From Anaerolineales bacterium (GTDB lineage: Bacteria > Chloroflexota > Anaerolineae > Anaerolineales > Villigracilaceae), in NCBI GenBank assembly GCA_016928525.1, contig JAFGKO010000051.1:1-16148 (forward strand): DNA of 16,148 bases, given 5' to 3'. This document shows positions 1 through 6,126 of the stretch, in pieces. How positions within the stretch are numbered: position 1 is the first letter of the stretch; each line of letters begins with the position of its first letter. Both the position numbers and the translations under genes were made by a program. Below the pieces are notes generated by a model. That model did no database searches. It was not told the DNA's origin and saw only the letters and a program-made list of their open reading frames with translations.

Positions 1-4
1 TTAT

Positions 5-751
5 TTACCCAATCGCTTCCTTCAACCGTCGTGCCAGTTTGCCAAAATGCGCGGTATAGCGTATCTCATCTTTTCGCGGGCGGGGCAGGTCCACTTCCAA
101 ATCCAATTTGACCTTGCCCGGCCGTTGGGTCAGCACCAGCACACGGTCGGCCAGGAACAAGGCTTCGGAGATCGAGTGCGTGACCATCAAAACGGTTTTT
201 TGGCGTGCCTGCCAGATGCGTGAAAGCTCCGTCCACATGCGTTCACGGGTGAGAGCGTCCAGGGAGCCGAACGGCTCATCGAGCAGGAGCAGGTCCGGGT
301 CATGGATGAGCGCACGCGCAATCGCCACCCGTTGCGCCATCCCGCCAGAAAGGTCGCGCGGCCAGTACCCGTCGAATCCCTCCAGTCCGACCAGCTCCAT
401 CATTTCGTGCGCTTTGCGTTGGGCCGTCCCATTTTCTATGCCGACCAGTTCGAGCGGCAGGGTCAGGTTTTCAAGGACTGTGCGCCAGGGCATCAGGTTG
501 GCCTGCTGGAAGACCATCCCGATCCCGGGGTGCTCGCTGCCATGGAACTTGACATCCCCCGATGTGGGTGGCAGCAGCCCGGCCAGAATGCGCAGCAGCG
601 TGCTCTTGCCGCTGCCCGAAGGCCCCAGCACACAGACGAACTCCTGCGGGCAGACCGCGAACGATACGCCATCCAAGGCACGCAGGCCGCCGTTGTTATC
701 GGAGAACACGGCGCTCAGGTCGTGGACAGTTAGGACGGGTTCAGTGGACAT
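5..751 (-). CDS. ABC transporter ATPase of the riboflavin-type (NitT/TauT-like) importer
   Basis: This is the cytoplasmic ATP-hydrolysing subunit that powers the importer formed with the two genes upstream. The 248-aa protein has the full ABC motif set: Walker A GPSGSGKST (residues 43-51), a Q-loop in MVFQQANLMPW, signature LSGGM, Walker B LLLLDEP and the switch histidine in MVTHS. The MPW after the Q-loop and the overall length match the SsuB/TauB/ThiZ group. I chose the ATG at 751 because it gives the usual MSTEPVLTVHDLS N-terminus. A longer reading from 787 would start inside an interspersed repeat. There is no clear Shine-Dalgarno: the 12 bases before the start are the end of that repeat (see 758-822). 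It is the last gene of the FMN-riboswitch operon. The family is certain; the substrate is inferred from the riboswitch. Confidence 0.93.
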   Translation of the reverse strand: MSTEPVLTVHDLSAVFSDNNGGLRALDGVSFAVCPQEFVCVLGPSGSGKSTLLRILAGLLPPTSGDVKFHGSEHPGIGMVFQQANLMPWRTVLENLTLPLELVGIENGTAQRKAHEMMELVGLEGFDGYWPRDLSGGMAQRVAIARALIHDPDLLLLDEPFGSLDALTRERMWTELSRIWQARQKTVLMVTHSISEALFLADRVLVLTQRPGKVKLDLEVDLPRPRKDEIRYTAHFGKLARRLKEAIG

Positions 752-757
752 ATTTAT

Positions 758-822
758 GACCACAAAGGCACAATGATGCGAAGACACGAAATTTTTATCT
801 CTGTGGCTTTGAGTCTCTGTGG
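758..822. repeat. Imperfect inverted repeat, GACCACAAAG family (copy 1)
   Basis: The plus strand begins GACCACAAAGGCAC and ends in GTCTCTGTGGC, so the two ends can pair imperfectly. The same beginning (GACCACAAAG, then GCAC or CCAC) occurs at 2675-2738 just upstream of the permease gene. In both places the GACC end lies immediately before a start codon. It fills most of the gap between the binding-protein gene and the ATPase gene. Confidence 0.7.
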
Positions 823-826
823 CAAT

Positions 827-1807
827 TTATTTGGGAACGAACTCATTCGTAAAGGCCTTATCGAGTTCCAGCGCTTTGTCCAGCAAACCCATCTTCAGCA
901 ACGTATCCTGCATATTTTGCCAGGACTGTGCGTCCGAGAAGCCCAGGCGCTCGGCTTTCCACAGCTCGATCGAGCGCGCCAGCACTTCCTTTTGCACGGC
1001 TTCGTCCGCTTCGGCCAGGTTGGGGATGTGCGCCTTGCTCAACTCGTAGGCTTCATCCGGATTTGCAATTACGTCCGCCATCCCTTTTAGAAAAGCAGAG
1101 ACTATGCGCTCCACAAGTTCCGGGTTCGCGGCGATGGTTTTCTCGTTGGTGATCAGCCCATTGGAAGCCAGTTGCACGTGGTCGGCCACACGGATTTCGT
1201 TCACCTCGTACCCCTGGGCACGGAGTTGCACCGGTTCGTTGGCCGCATACACCGACACAGCTTGTTCCTGGTCAGTGGCCAGTGCTTCTACCTGGTTGAA
1301 GCCAATCGAATCGAGTGTCACGTCTGCATCGCTCAGACCTGCCGAAAAGAGCAATGCCTCCAACCCGATATAATTCGCGCCGTACAAGCCCGGCAGGCCG
1401 ATCTTTTTGCCTTTCAAATCGGCAGGCGTCAGGATGCCCTGCTCGGCTTTTGAGACCACTGCCACGGGATATTGCTGGTACCAGGCCGCCACGTAGGCCA
1501 CCGGCAATCCCTGCGCGCGCGCCAGCAACACCTGCTCGCCCGAGACGACCGCGAACTGCAATTCGTCCGCGCCTACCAGCGCGACCGCATCCGTTTCGAA
1601 CGAGTAATCGAACTCGATTTCGATGCCCGCCTCGCGGAAGTATCCCTTCTCGACGGATACGTACAACGGCGCAAACTGGATGTTAGGAATGTAGCCCAAC
1701 GGCAATTTGACGTGGATCAGTGCTTCATTTCCTGACCCTGTGCCTGCTCCCCCCGAGCAGGCCGTGACCAGCGCCCCCAGCAAAACCAAAACGAACTTCT
1801 TGAACAT
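827..1807 (-). CDS. ribY: Riboflavin ABC transporter substrate-binding lipoprotein (NMT1/THI5-like), RibY-like
   Basis: This is the extracytoplasmic substrate-binding protein of the importer. The 326-aa sequence starts with a lipoprotein signal peptide: a charged MFKK, a hydrophobic stretch, and the lipobox VTAC with Cys17 as the lipidated residue. The mature part is an NMT1/THI5-like periplasmic-binding fold, with PLGYIPNIQFAPLYVSVEKGYF near residues 35-56 and LKGKKIGLPGLYGANYIGLEALL in the middle. The start is backed by a GAGGAG ribosome-binding site. By itself this family suggests the thiamine precursor HMP, but the FMN riboswitch ahead of the operon fits the RibXY flavin transporters described in Chloroflexota, so I call it RibY-like. 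Family sure; substrate inferred. Confidence 0.85.
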   Translation of the reverse strand: MFKKFVLVLLGALVTACSGGAGTGSGNEALIHVKLPLGYIPNIQFAPLYVSVEKGYFREAGIEIEFDYSFETDAVALVGADELQFAVVSGEQVLLARAQGLPVAYVAAWYQQYPVAVVSKAEQGILTPADLKGKKIGLPGLYGANYIGLEALLFSAGLSDADVTLDSIGFNQVEALATDQEQAVSVYAANEPVQLRAQGYEVNEIRVADHVQLASNGLITNEKTIAANPELVERIVSAFLKGMADVIANPDEAYELSKAHIPNLAEADEAVQKEVLARSIELWKAERLGFSDAQSWQNMQDTLLKMGLLDKALELDKAFTNEFVPK

Positions 1808-1831
1808 AGTATCTCCTCAAAAGTTGCTGTA

Positions 1832-1882
1832 GGCAGGTTGAAGGTTTAGATTGCGACCTTAGATCTTCAACTTTCAACCTTC
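1832..1882. repeat. Imperfect inverted repeat at the permease/binding-protein junction
   Basis: The left part reads CAGGTTGAAGGTT and the right part AACTTTCAACCTTCCTG on the plus strand, so the ends can fold back on each other. It fills the gap between the permease and binding-protein genes. Its right end reaches into the permease gene and provides its last codons and its TGA stop. Confidence 0.65.
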
Positions 1883-2665
1883 CTGTGAGTGCTCCTGCCA
1901 ACTCAAAAGTCGTTTCTCAGCCCAGGCGACAATGCCGTATAACGCCAACGCCAACGCAATCAGGGTGAACACCGCTACAAAGACCAGCGCGGTATCGTAT
2001 TGTCCGCGCCCGATGTTGATGAGGAAACCCAATCCCATGTCCGCACCGACCAGTTCGCCCACCACCGCGCCGATGACCGAGAGGGTCGCGCCGATGCGCA
2101 GTCCACCCAGGAAGACCGGCAGCGAAGCCGGGATCTCGAGTTTCAGCAGGATTTGTCCACGCGTGGCGCGCAACGAACGCATCAGGTCATGCAACGCCGC
2201 AGGGACCGCGCGCACGCCGACCACGGTATTGACCAGCACCGGGAAGAAGACGATCAGCGCGCAGATCAGGATTTTGGAGAACATCCCCGGCCCAAACCAG
2301 ATGACCAATAGCGGCGCAATTGCTACCAATGGAATAGCCTGGGATGCGACCAGATACGGCGAGAGCATATGCTCCAACGCGCGCGACTTGGCCACCAGGT
2401 ATCCCAGCACGGTGGCGGCCAACGCGCCGGCCAGCAACCCGAGGATGATCTCGAATAACGTCACACCCGCATGGCTGAACAAGCTGCCATCCGACAGGGC
2501 GCGCAGGAAGCGCATCCACACCTGAGCGGGGGAGGGAAGGATGAAGGATGGCAATTCGCTGTAACGCGCCGCTGCCCACCAGGCCAGCAGCCCGGCAGCC
2601 AGGGAGGCCAATCCCAACCAGTTGCGGCCAGATTTAGCGTTATGAGAAAGAGAATGAGTATCCAT
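1874..2665 (-). CDS. ribX: Riboflavin ABC transporter permease, RibX-like
   Basis: This is the membrane permease of the importer, 263 aa, of the BPD_transp_1 (NitT/TauT/ThiX) family. About six hydrophobic segments are visible, starting near residues 16-33 and 66-92. The cytoplasmic coupling region (about 158-191) contains the EAA-like stretch SLRATRGQILLKLEIPASLP that contacts the ATPase. I chose the ATG at 2665; the open frame runs further upstream to 2866, but that part would cross the riboswitch terminator and has no coding character. The start has no good Shine-Dalgarno: the bases before it (TTTGTGGTCACTCCTGCC on the coding strand) derive largely from an interspersed repeat. It is the first gene behind the FMN riboswitch. 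The stop codon lies inside another repeat (1832-1882). Its role as a flavin importer rests on the riboswitch. Confidence 0.87.
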   Translation of the reverse strand: MDTHSLSHNAKSGRNWLGLASLAAGLLAWWAAARYSELPSFILPSPAQVWMRFLRALSDGSLFSHAGVTLFEIILGLLAGALAATVLGYLVAKSRALEHMLSPYLVASQAIPLVAIAPLLVIWFGPGMFSKILICALIVFFPVLVNTVVGVRAVPAALHDLMRSLRATRGQILLKLEIPASLPVFLGGLRIGATLSVIGAVVGELVGADMGLGFLINIGRGQYDTALVFVAVFTLIALALALYGIVAWAEKRLLSWQEHSQEG

Positions 2666-2674
2666 GGCAGGAGT

Positions 2675-2738
2675 GACCACAAAGCCACCAAAACACAAGG
2701 TCACAATTCTTCTGTTTCGTGTCTTCAGTCTTTGTGGT
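2675..2738. repeat. Inverted repeat, GACCACAAAG family (copy 2)
   Basis: ACCACAAAG (2676-2684) and CTTTGTGGT (2730-2738) are perfect 9-bp inverted arms. The middle contains degenerate forms of the same words. It resembles the copy at 758-822, and both end a few bases before a start codon on the minus strand. Confidence 0.75.
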
Positions 2739-2810
2739 AAATAAAAAGCCTCGCAGAGAATCAACTGCGGGGCAGGGAGGCAGATTGCGATCCGGTTTGA
2801 GCCGCTCGAG

Positions 2811-2842
2811 AAAAACCCCGAAAACAGAATCGTTTTCGGGGC
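2811..2842 (-). terminator. Intrinsic terminator, expression platform of the FMN riboswitch
   Basis: On the minus strand a perfect 10-bp stem CCCCGAAAAC / GTTTTCGGGG with a 6-nt loop is followed by TTTTT. It lies 40 nt after the end of the aptamer and 146 nt before the permease start. The 5' arm GCCCCGAA (2842-2835) is complementary to UUCGGGGC at the start of the aptamer (3031-3024), which gives a plausible antiterminator when FMN is absent. Confidence 0.9.
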
Positions 2843-2881
2843 ATATAAACAGACCAAACCGTACAAGTCGGCCAGTCGATT

Positions 2882-3034
2882 ACCTTCTTTTATCCGGACT
2901 ATAACCGTCGGCTCCGGAATTTCACCGGATCATGCTCACCTTGTCATCCTGAGCGAATGCGAAGGATCTGCTCGTGGGCTGTACCACCGATCGGGAATTC
3001 ACCTGCACCGCAGGTGTCACCCTGCCCCGAAGGT
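2882..3034 (-). promoter_or_regulatory. FMN riboswitch (RFN element)
   Basis: The minus-strand sequence carries the conserved blocks of the FMN aptamer in order: ACCTTCGGGGCAGGGTGA, AATTCCCGATCGGTGGTACA, GCCCACGAGC, CCGGTGAAATTCCGGAGCC, GACGGT and AGTCCGGAT. It closes with a P1 stem ACCTTC (3034-3029) / GAAGGT (2887-2882). Binding of FMN to such elements normally switches off flavin synthesis or uptake genes. Here it precedes a three-gene ABC importer and works through the terminator at 2842-2811. At about 153 nt the aptamer is longer than usual, because a hairpin is inserted in loop L2 (3016-3000) and an interspersed repeat sits in the variable arm (about 2968-2939). Confidence 0.95.
2939..2968. 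repeat. Interspersed GTCATCCTGAGCGAA-type repeat inside the riboswitch variable arm
   Basis: The plus strand reads CCTTGTCATCCTGAGCG, then AATGCGAAGGATCT. ATCCT and AGGAT form a short stem. From memory, this word is a common dispersed repeat in Chloroflexota intergenic DNA. Here it lies in the non-conserved stem of the FMN aptamer, between GAGC and CCGGTGAAATT. Confidence 0.6.
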
Positions 3035-3058
3035 CTTTATTTGGATGTATTTGTCCTA

Positions 3059-3088
3059 ATTATAACGCATTATGCTTTTTCGATGCAA
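3059..3088 (-). promoter_or_regulatory. Probable promoter of the riboswitch-controlled transporter operon
   Basis: On the minus strand TTGCAT (3088-3083), an 18-nt spacer and a perfect TATAAT (3064-3059) place transcription start near 3052, about 18 nt before the aptamer. The -35 is weak. It overlaps the last codons of the ferredoxin gene, so read-through from that gene is the alternative source of the leader. Confidence 0.5.
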
Positions 3089-3258
3089 TCCACCGGGCAG
3101 ACCGATACGCACTGCGGCTCGTCGAAGTGGCCTACGCACTCGACGCAGGTATCTGCGTTGATGATGTAAATGGTATCGCCTTCTGTGATTGATTCGGTTG
3201 GGCATTCTGGCAGGCAGGCGCCGCAAGAAATGCAATCTTCGTTGATTTTCATTGCCAT
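3070..3258 (-). CDS. 2[4Fe-4S] ferredoxin, YfhL-like
   Basis: This is a small soluble electron carrier of 62 aa holding two [4Fe-4S] clusters. The first motif is C-x2-C-x2-C-x3-C-P (CISCGACLPECP, residues 9-20). The second is CVEC, then an 8-residue insertion (VGHFDEPQ) and CVSVCP. The longer spacing in the second motif is typical of the YfhL/Allochromatium-type ferredoxins rather than clostridial ones. I chose the ATG at 3258 because AAAGGAG lies 9 nt upstream; the second Met (3252) would be too far from it. It has its own promoter and sits behind the valS terminator, so it is probably monocistronic. Its redox partner cannot be read from the context. Confidence 0.93.
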   Translation of the reverse strand: MAMKINEDCISCGACLPECPTESITEGDTIYIINADTCVECVGHFDEPQCVSVCPVDCIEKA

Positions 3259-3290
3259 GGGAAATTTCTCCTTTGTGAGATATCGTACTT

Positions 3291-3319
3291 AAATTAATCC
3301 ATCCCTCTTTCGATGTCAA
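3291..3319 (-). promoter_or_regulatory. Promoter of the ferredoxin gene
   Basis: A perfect -35 TTGACA (3319-3314), a 17-nt spacer and a -10 TAATTT (3296-3291) lie on the minus strand. Transcription would start near 3284, about 26 nt before the ferredoxin start codon. Confidence 0.75.
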
Positions 3320-3351
3320 ATGACAAATGTCTCGTGTTTTGATGATTTTGT

Positions 3352-3386
3352 AACCAAAGACGGATGGCCGTTTTAGGCCACCCGTC
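3352..3386 (-). terminator. Intrinsic terminator after valS
   Basis: On the minus strand GACGGGTGGCC (3386-3376) pairs with GGCCATCCGTC (3369-3359) as an 11-bp stem with one G-U pair and a 6-nt loop, followed by TTTGGTT. It lies about 20 nt beyond the valS stop codon. Confidence 0.8.
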
Positions 3387-3408
3387 GTCTGGAAATGCGA
3401 TAGTTTCC

Positions 3409-6126
3409 TTAACCGAGTTGCGCTTTGATCTTCTCGGCCGTTTCTTTATAAGCTGTAAGTTTCTCGCGCTCTTTGGCAACCACGGCTTCTGGCGCTCTGT
3501 TTGCAAAATCGCCCGTCAGCAATTTCTCCAGGCGTACAATTTGTGATTCAGCTTCGGCCAGTTCCTTCTGCAAACGAGCGCGCTCTTGTTCCAAATCGAC
3601 CATACCGGCCAGCGGCAGATAAATCTCCACCGGACCGACCACCAGCGCAGCCGCGCCTTCGGGCTTCGCCTTCAAGGATGCGGCAATCTGCGTCTGCGAC
3701 TCGTCCAAGCCCGCGAGCGCGGCCATGACTTTGGCCTGCTCGACAAGCAAGGAGGTTTTTCCGCCGCCTGCAAAAGTTGCGGCGATACGCCTGGACGGGG
3801 CGACGCCCTTCTCTGCACGCAGATTGCGGATCGAGCGCACGATCTCCTGCAAAAGCGCGAAGTCGGCGACCTTGTCCGCTTCCCAGCCTTCTTCCTGTCG
3901 CGGTTCCGGCCATCCGGCGATGATGAGCACTTCCGGCCAATCCCGGATTAAATCTGCCAGCGGGGAGTCACCCAAGGCGCGGCGCAGATGGCCCCACAGT
4001 TCCTCGGTCACAAAGGGTGTGAAGGGATGCAGCAGACGCAAGGATATATCCAGTACACGCGCCAATGTCTCAGCAGTGGTATAAGCGCGTGCACCGCCCT
4101 CAGCGAGTTGTCCCTTGGCGATTTCCACATACCAGTCCGCAAAATCGGACCAGAAGAACTCATAGATCTGCCGTCCGGCTTCGCCATACTGGAAGGTCTG
4201 GAAGAGGCGTTCCACGTCTCGGACGAGTTGCTGGAGTTTCGCCCAAATCCAGGAGTCAGCCAGCGTGTACTCTGCTTTTTCGCTAATCGCTGACTGCTGA
4301 TTGCTGATCGCTGAAATTACAAACCTGCCCGCATTCCAAACCTTATTGGCAAAGTTCCGATTCGCCTCCACCCTATTGACCTCCAAGTTCATATCGTTGC
4401 CCGGGGAGGAACCCACCAGCAGCGTGAAGCGCAGCGCATCCGTGCCCAGCTCGTCCATGACGACCAGCGGGTCGATTACGTTGCCATACGTCTTGGACAT
4501 TTTGCGCCCGATCTCGTCACGGATCAGGCCGTGCAGGTACACGGTATGGAAGGGCGCCTCCTCGGTAAATTCCAGCCCCATCATGATCATGCGTGCTACC
4601 CAAAAGAAAAGAATATCGTAGGCGGTCTCCATGTAGGAGGTCGGGTAGAAATATTTGTAATCGGGCGTCTCTTCCGGCCAGCCCAGGGTCGAGAATGGCC
4701 ATAACCCCGACGAGAACCAGGTATCCAGTACGTCCGGGTCTTGCTGGATATTCTTCGAGCCGCAATGGGCGCACTCGGTCGGATCTTCACGCGCCACGGT
4801 CTGCTCGTTGCAATCGGCGCAATACCAGACCGGGATGCGGTGCCCCCACCACAGCTGGCGGCTGATGCACCAGTCTTTGATATTCTCCAGCCAATTGTAA
4901 TAGACCTTCTCGAAGCGCTCCGGCACGATGCGGATGTCACCATTCTTCACTGTGGCCAGCGCTTTTTCGGCCAGCGGCTCGATCTTCACGAACCACTGCG
5001 TGGAGATCATCGGCTCGACGATTTCACCGCCACGCTGCGAACGCGGGATGGTGGTTGTGTAGGGTTCTTCCTTGATGACCAGCCCCTCGGCGCGCATATC
5101 CTCCCACATGTTCTTTCGACACTCTAAGCGGTCCTGGCCCTGGTACTTGCCGCCGTTTTCGTTGATCCTGGCTGCCTCATCCAGCATCGAGATGACCGGC
5201 AGGTTGTGGCGCTGGGCGATATCGTAGTCATTCGGGTCGTGACCGGGGGTGATCTTCAAAGCACCCGTGCCGAACTCGCGACTGACGTAATCGTCTGCGA
5301 TCACGGGGATTTCGCGCCCCAGGATCGGCACAATGACGGTCCTACCGATGTGTTTCTGGTAGCGCTCGTCTTCGGGATGCACCGCCACGGCCGTATCGCC
5401 CAGGATGGTCTCCGGGCGGATGGTTGCGACGGGGATATATTCGCCTGATCTATCCGAAGGTTCGGAACCTTCGGATGGTTTAAGCATGTATTTGAAGTAA
5501 TACAACGTGGCCTCTTCCTCGCTGTATTCCACCTCCAGGTCGGAGACGGCCGTCTTCAGACCCGGCGACCAGTTGATCAGACGGGGGCCGCGGTAGATGA
5601 GTCCTTTTTCGTAGAGTTGGACAAAGGCCTCCCGGACTGCCCGAGACAGCCCTTCGTCCAGGGTGAAGCGTTCTCGGTCCCAATCACAGGAGGCGCCCAG
5701 GCGGCGGATCTGGTTCTGGATCATGCCGCCGTACTTGTGCTTCCATTCCCATGTGCGGCGTTCAAATTCTTTGCGCCCGATCTCCTCACGCGAAGTGCCC
5801 TCGGTGCGCAGCATCTTCTCCACCTGCAACTGCGTGGCGATACCGGCGTGATCGCTGCCTGGCACCCATAGCGTTGAGTAGCCTTTCATGCGGTGGTAGC
5901 GGATCATCAAGTCTTCCATGCTGACGAACATGGCGTGGCCGAGGTGCAGTTCGCCAGTCACGTTGGGCGGCGGGATGGAGATCACGAACGGTTCGACCGT
6001 GGGGTCGAAATCCGGTTTGTTGGGATCGTTCCACGGTCTGAAGTAACCGCCCGCCTCCCACATGGCGTAGATGCGAGATTCAGTAGCTTTGAAATCGTAA
6101 GCTTTGGGTAGTTCATACTTTGACAT
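3409..6126 (-). CDS. valS: Valyl-tRNA synthetase
   Basis: The class I enzyme of 905 aa charges tRNA-Val in the cytoplasm. It shows the HIGH-type motif HLGH (61-64) after PPPNVTGEL, the ValS motif DWCISRQLWWGHRIPVWYC, a zinc-finger-like pair of CxxC motifs (CADC, CAHC), and WFSSGLWPFSTLGWP. The second signature is KMSKT (542-546), where KMSKS is more usual. The C-terminal coiled coil, beginning near LEQERARLQKEL, is typical of bacterial ValS. I chose the ATG at 6126 because AGGAGG (6137-6132) is ideally spaced and MSKYELPKAYDF is the normal N-terminus. It overlaps the SDR gene by 14 nt and is the third gene behind a T-box leader. Two repeat-like insertions are translated in-frame: a 25-bp palindrome at residues 217-225 and heptamers at about 604-616. 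Neither touches a signature motif. Confidence 0.97.
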   Translation of the reverse strand: MSKYELPKAYDFKATESRIYAMWEAGGYFRPWNDPNKPDFDPTVEPFVISIPPPNVTGELHLGHAMFVSMEDLMIRYHRMKGYSTLWVPGSDHAGIATQLQVEKMLRTEGTSREEIGRKEFERRTWEWKHKYGGMIQNQIRRLGASCDWDRERFTLDEGLSRAVREAFVQLYEKGLIYRGPRLINWSPGLKTAVSDLEVEYSEEEATLYYFKYMLKPSEGSEPSDRSGEYIPVATIRPETILGDTAVAVHPEDERYQKHIGRTVIVPILGREIPVIADDYVSREFGTGALKITPGHDPNDYDIAQRHNLPVISMLDEAARINENGGKYQGQDRLECRKNMWEDMRAEGLVIKEEPYTTTIPRSQRGGEIVEPMISTQWFVKIEPLAEKALATVKNGDIRIVPERFEKVYYNWLENIKDWCISRQLWWGHRIPVWYCADCNEQTVAREDPTECAHCGSKNIQQDPDVLDTWFSSGLWPFSTLGWPEETPDYKYFYPTSYMETAYDILFFWVARMIMMGLEFTEEAPFHTVYLHGLIRDEIGRKMSKTYGNVIDPLVVMDELGTDALRFTLLVGSSPGNDMNLEVNRVEANRNFANKVWNAGRFVISAISNQQSAISEKAEYTLADSWIWAKLQQLVRDVERLFQTFQYGEAGRQIYEFFWSDFADWYVEIAKGQLAEGGARAYTTAETLARVLDISLRLLHPFTPFVTEELWGHLRRALGDSPLADLIRDWPEVLIIAGWPEPRQEEGWEADKVADFALLQEIVRSIRNLRAEKGVAPSRRIAATFAGGGKTSLLVEQAKVMAALAGLDESQTQIAASLKAKPEGAAALVVGPVEIYLPLAGMVDLEQERARLQKELAEAESQIVRLEKLLTGDFANRAPEAVVAKEREKLTAYKETAEKIKAQLG
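4281..4314 (-). repeat. Heptamer repeat translated inside valS
   Basis: On the minus strand, after a leading T, the units CAGCGAT, CAGCAAT, CAGCAGT, CAGCGAT and a partial TAGCGA follow one another. They encode SAISNQQSAISE in the linker between the catalytic and anticodon-binding parts of ValS. A related heptamer series, with CAGT in place of CAGC, lies in the T-box leader (8087-8121). Confidence 0.75.
5452..5476. repeat. Perfect 25-bp palindrome inside valS
   Basis: ATCCGAAGGTTC (5452-5463), a single G, and GAACCTTCGGAT (5465-5476) form a perfect 12-bp inverted repeat. It is translated as part of PSEGSEPSDRSG, which precedes the conserved IPVATIRPETILGD segment. It looks like a small mobile or interspersed palindrome tolerated in a surface loop. 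Confidence 0.85.

Noticed and set aside
108..776. Plus-strand frame of 222 codons opposite the ATPase gene
   Set aside because: It is rich in Arg, Ser and Pro and shadows the clear ABC ATPase on the other strand.
5..2665. Thiamine-precursor (HMP) transporter, ThiXYZ
   Set aside because: The protein families allow it, but the leader is an FMN aptamer and no TPP riboswitch words are present, so flavin uptake is the better reading.
2666..2866. N-terminal extension of the permease frame starting MYGLVCLYAPK
   Set aside because: It would begin within the stretch just before the riboswitch terminator, run through that terminator and a repeat, and has no permease-like sequence. The start at 2665 is far more sensible.
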